47,478 nt of DNA from NCBI GenBank assembly GCA_016786615.1, contig JAEUVX010000001.1, positions 1-47,478 on the forward strand. Direction: 5' to 3'. Under the pieces are notes generated by a model. That model was not told the origin of the DNA. It saw nothing but the letters and a program-made list of their open reading frames with translations, and did no database searches. A program made the position numbers and the translations under genes. The DNA is from Flavipsychrobacter sp. Lineage in GTDB: Bacteria; Bacteroidota; Bacteroidia; Chitinophagales; Chitinophagaceae. This document shows positions 45,622-47,478 of the stretch, in pieces (within the stretch, counting starts at the first letter, position 1; each line of letters starts with the position of its first letter).

Positions 45622-45721
45622 ACCTCATTCCTTAATGAAATTTTATGATGTCAAGTATTACTGTAATATCAGAAACAAATCTTGCTTACAAAAAGTTAGA
45701 ACTAAGGGTTGTCAAGTCTAC
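45622..45721 (+). repeat. About 100-bp direct repeat, copy 5 (left half decayed)
   Basis: The right part is clear: ATTACTGTAATATCAG, AAATCTTGCTTA, AAAAGTTAGAACTAAGGG and TTGTCAAGTCTAC. The left core is degenerate (CTCATTCCTTAA in place of TTTTCAGTCCTTG), and the inner stem has two mismatches. Position and orientation fit the other copies. Confidence 0.7.
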
Positions 45722-45725
45722 TAAT

Positions 45726-45765
45726 AACAGAGGCGATCGTTTCAAATGAAACGATCGCCTCTGTT
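45726..45765. terminator. Long perfect palindrome after repeat copy 5
   Basis: A 19-bp perfect stem (AACAGAGGCGATCGTTTCA and its complement) with a two-base loop. It can terminate transcription in both directions: from the leftward gene ending at 45788, and from the left. Confidence 0.85.
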
Positions 45766-45787
45766 ATATATATATTTGATAGTATTA

Positions 45788-46378
45788 TTACAAACTATGC
45801 TTCCTGTTAATGAGCATCGACTTCTTATCTAATACATCGTTTGCCATTTGCATAAATAACCGCTGACCCGATTTTTGTGATGAGTATTGTTTATTGCCCT
45901 CGATACTATTAAAACCACCGAACATTTTTATAGACATCTCCGGGTTTTTAATCTGCCAGTAGCTCAGCTTGTTTTCTGCAAAGAATGCCAGGTCTGTATC
46001 GTTGATGGGCAATTTGTTCTCATTAAAAATGCCCCGATTTTGTTTATCGTACCTAAACTCGAAATTGAGTTTTGTACCATCTTCAAAACAGAATATTATC
46101 TCACAACCCTTATCAAGCGGAAAAAGCTTATATGTAGAACTTACCTGCAGGTAATTATTGTACTCATATGCAGTAAATCCTAAACCGATATATAACCTCG
46201 GCCCTATAGAAGCCCTGTCATGGTCAAGTTTATTAACAATGCTGCTGTTTCGGTAATCGTGAATAAAGGGATATGTTTTTATGTATTGGTCGTCGGTACC
46301 ACCTAGTTTTAAAATTTTCACTGCGTAACGATGAATCTCAGGGGTGCCTTCATTAATAATAGCAGTTTGAATTTTCAT
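45788..46378 (-). CDS. Hypothetical protein, 196 aa
   Basis: A soluble protein without signal peptide or membrane segments; I recognise no family. Visible features are an N-terminal strand-rich part (MKIQTAIINEGTPEIHRYAV), a Tyr/Phe-rich middle (ARLYIGLGFTAYEYNNYLQV-like segment, CEIIFCFEDGTKLNFEF) and a C-terminal part with ENKLSYWQIKNPEMSIKMFGG and a basic end. It has its own 240-bp upstream region and ends at the palindrome after repeat copy 5. Confidence 0.7.
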   Translation of the reverse strand: MKIQTAIINEGTPEIHRYAVKILKLGGTDDQYIKTYPFIHDYRNSSIVNKLDHDRASIGPRLYIGLGFTAYEYNNYLQVSSTYKLFPLDKGCEIIFCFEDGTKLNFEFRYDKQNRGIFNENKLPINDTDLAFFAENKLSYWQIKNPEMSIKMFGGFNSIEGNKQYSSQKSGQRLFMQMANDVLDKKSMLINRKHSL

Positions 46379-46621
46379 ATTAGTGTGTGTTTTTTAATTT
46401 TTGTCAACTCAAATTTGACAAAGAAAATCCGCTATTCATAGTAAAAGCCGAGTTTTAACCAGCTATTTACATTTCAATACTTACAATTTGTCAAAAACTT
46501 AATATATCCCTATAGAAAAAGTTTAACAAAGCAAATAGCTTTATTAAAAAGATATGTATTAGCTTTGCAGCAGAACGATTTTTTTATTGTGTTTCTCAAA
46601 ATATTAACACAGTAGAAAGAG

Positions 46622-46646
46622 AGGGTTGTTTTCTAACAACCCTTTT
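46622..46646. terminator. Rho-independent terminator between two hypothetical genes
   Basis: A perfect 9-bp stem, AGGGTTGTT / AACAACCCT, with loop TTCT followed by TTTT. It is about 20 bases past the stop of the leftward gene at 46668. The T run on the plus strand is the stronger one. Confidence 0.7.
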
Positions 46647-46667
46647 ATTTTTTATATCCGGGAGATA

Positions 46668-47027
46668 TTATATACCCGGCATTTGTTGAAGACGTATTGA
46701 TGATAATATTTTTGACTGTGTAAGGTATTGTTCTACAGACGATTTAATTATTCTTTTACATCCAGTGGTTAGTTTCACAGACCTGTAACCACTTCCTTCC
46801 CTATAATCCTCACGTATCCATGTAGCTTTCAGCTTCAGTTCATTGGTCAGGGCACTAACTCTTGACAAGATATCATTAAATGTTGGGGGGCATCCATACT
46901 TTTCAATATGGATATGTAATTGGTCAATATATTCCTTAGTAATAGTAGCGGCCATACGTTCAAACAAACTCTGGTACTGTCGGCCATACATCCGATTACT
47001 AAAGAAGTCTGTTGCTGCAGATATCAT
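46668..47027 (-). CDS. Hypothetical protein, 119 aa
   Basis: A basic, mainly helical soluble protein with no signal peptide. It starts MISAATDFFSNRMYGRQYQS and has a central KYGCPPTFNDILSRVSALTN helix region and a C-terminal GCKRIIKSSVEQYLTQSKI segment. No family is recognised. It is followed by a terminator and preceded, about 100 bp upstream, by the truncated gene at the window edge. Confidence 0.6.
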   Translation of the reverse strand: MISAATDFFSNRMYGRQYQSLFERMAATITKEYIDQLHIHIEKYGCPPTFNDILSRVSALTNELKLKATWIREDYREGSGYRSVKLTTGCKRIIKSSVEQYLTQSKILSSIRLQQMPGI

Positions 47028-47128
47028 AGGTTAAAATATTTTTGGGGTAAAAAAATATTATTCAGCCCTTACTTCTCTATATGTAAATAAACTATAAAAA
47101 TATAGAACTAAAACTATAAAAACAATAA

Positions 47129-47337
47129 TTAATTAGTATTTTTTGTTATCAATTGGTTATCATTATTTATGCTATAATAAACGTCTGTATCAAACTTTCG
47201 CACCCTTATTGAGTAAAGCACATCTTTATAATTAAAGAGAAATTCGATAATGCCGTTTTTCGCCTTGAATACATTGTCAGAAAGACGCTTGGTTATTTTA
47301 TATTCCTTGCCGTCTATTACAACATTATCGGTATTAA
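47129..47337 (-). CDS. Partial hypothetical gene cut by the terminal repeat
   Basis: The minus-strand frame enters from the right end at 47337 and reads about 69 codons (VNTDNVVIDGKEYKITKRLS, later LFNYKDVLYSIRVRKF) to a TAA at 47131-47129. No start codon lies between the repeat boundary and the first in-frame stop inside the repeat, so the N-terminal part was removed by whatever the repeat belongs to. The fold looks beta-rich; no family is recognised. Confidence 0.6.
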
Positions 47338-47478
47338 CTGTATGTCGTCAAGCTAAAGTTCACTAATGCTTAGATAGTATTTCTTGATTTTTTAAAGTTA
47401 AATAAAAGTTTTTCTGTTTTCAGGTGATAGGTTTCTTTTCTGTTGCAAGTATCTGTTTCTTCTTCGTTCAAAAGTCAT
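47338..47478. repeat. Inverted terminal repeat, right copy (probable IS end)
   Basis: Exact reverse complement of bases 1-141. The boundary is sharp at 47337/47338 and falls inside the reading frame of the truncated gene, as expected for an insertion. The minus strand from 47478 to 47398 carries the same 26-codon inward-facing frame as the left end. Confidence 0.9.

Noticed and set aside
4290-45721. The 100-bp repeats as standard integron attC sites.
   Set aside because: The GTTRRRY and RYYYAAC boxes are not found in the required places, the blocks are 1.8-12 kb, and no integron integrase is present. Only the general folded-site idea is kept.
4290-45721. A CRISPR array.
   Set aside because: Repeats are about 100 bp and kilobases apart with genes between them; no cas genes are seen.
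45422-45724. A rightward 100-codon ORF.
   Set aside because: It spans the sorting-domain remnant and repeat copy 5 in antisense and has no family features.
1-47478. The window as a complete linear plasmid or phage with terminal inverted repeats.
   Set aside because: There are no replication, packaging or structural genes. The ends contain an ORF terminus and cut a gene, and the repeat length equals an assembler k-mer.

Overview
The window looks like a fragment of a Bacteroidota genome, probably near Chitinophagales/Sphingobacteriia. It encodes several proteins with type IX secretion (T9SS) C-terminal sorting domains, a GLPGLI-family/outer-membrane-barrel pair, a propeller/Y_Y_Y hybrid histidine kinase, DUF6090-like and DUF3667-like proteins, and two very short signal-peptide plus C-terminal-anchor proteins. 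Composition is AT-rich and fairly even. Both ends carry the same perfect 141-bp sequence in inverted orientation. Each end holds the last 26 codons of an unnamed ORF reading inward, so the window is probably bounded by two oppositely oriented copies of one longer repeat, most likely an insertion sequence. The right copy cuts off a gene.

Layout. (A) 165-4071 is a leftward operon: a small excisionase-like HTH gene, a small gene broken by a stop codon, then SIR2, HerA and a third small protein that may be a PD-(D/E)XK nuclease. This is a SIR2-HerA type anti-phage module. It starts about 180 bp from the 3' half of a split tRNA-Phe(GAA) gene, which still has its own terminator. (B) From the anticodon loop of that tRNA half rightward runs a series of direct repeats about 100 bp long (4290, 15033, 16785 degenerate, 27301, 39050, 45622). 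Intact copies start with the anticodon-loop sequence TTTTCAG, contain an imperfect cruciform and end in TAGTCAAGTCTAC. Most are followed at once by a terminator hairpin. They divide the rest into gene blocks: one giant Ig-repeat surface protein (4505-14698); one SGNH hydrolase (15377-16654); a protease/propeptide/two-component/DUF6090 operon plus a DUF3667 gene (17452-27122) with a decayed serine recombinase at its left edge; two related surface-protein modules (27663-38649); an outer-membrane barrel/GLPGLI pair with a divergent two-component system (39235-45205) and a decayed T9SS gene; and three genes of unknown function at the right end.

The most interesting reading, an inference, is that the direct repeats are attachment sites of a tRNA-Phe-targeting recombinase acting in trans on large cassettes without an integrase, giving an integron-like array of cell-surface and signalling operons. 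The alternative is an interspersed 100-bp repeat or structured RNA family. No integrase gene is visible, so the mechanism is not shown by this window.
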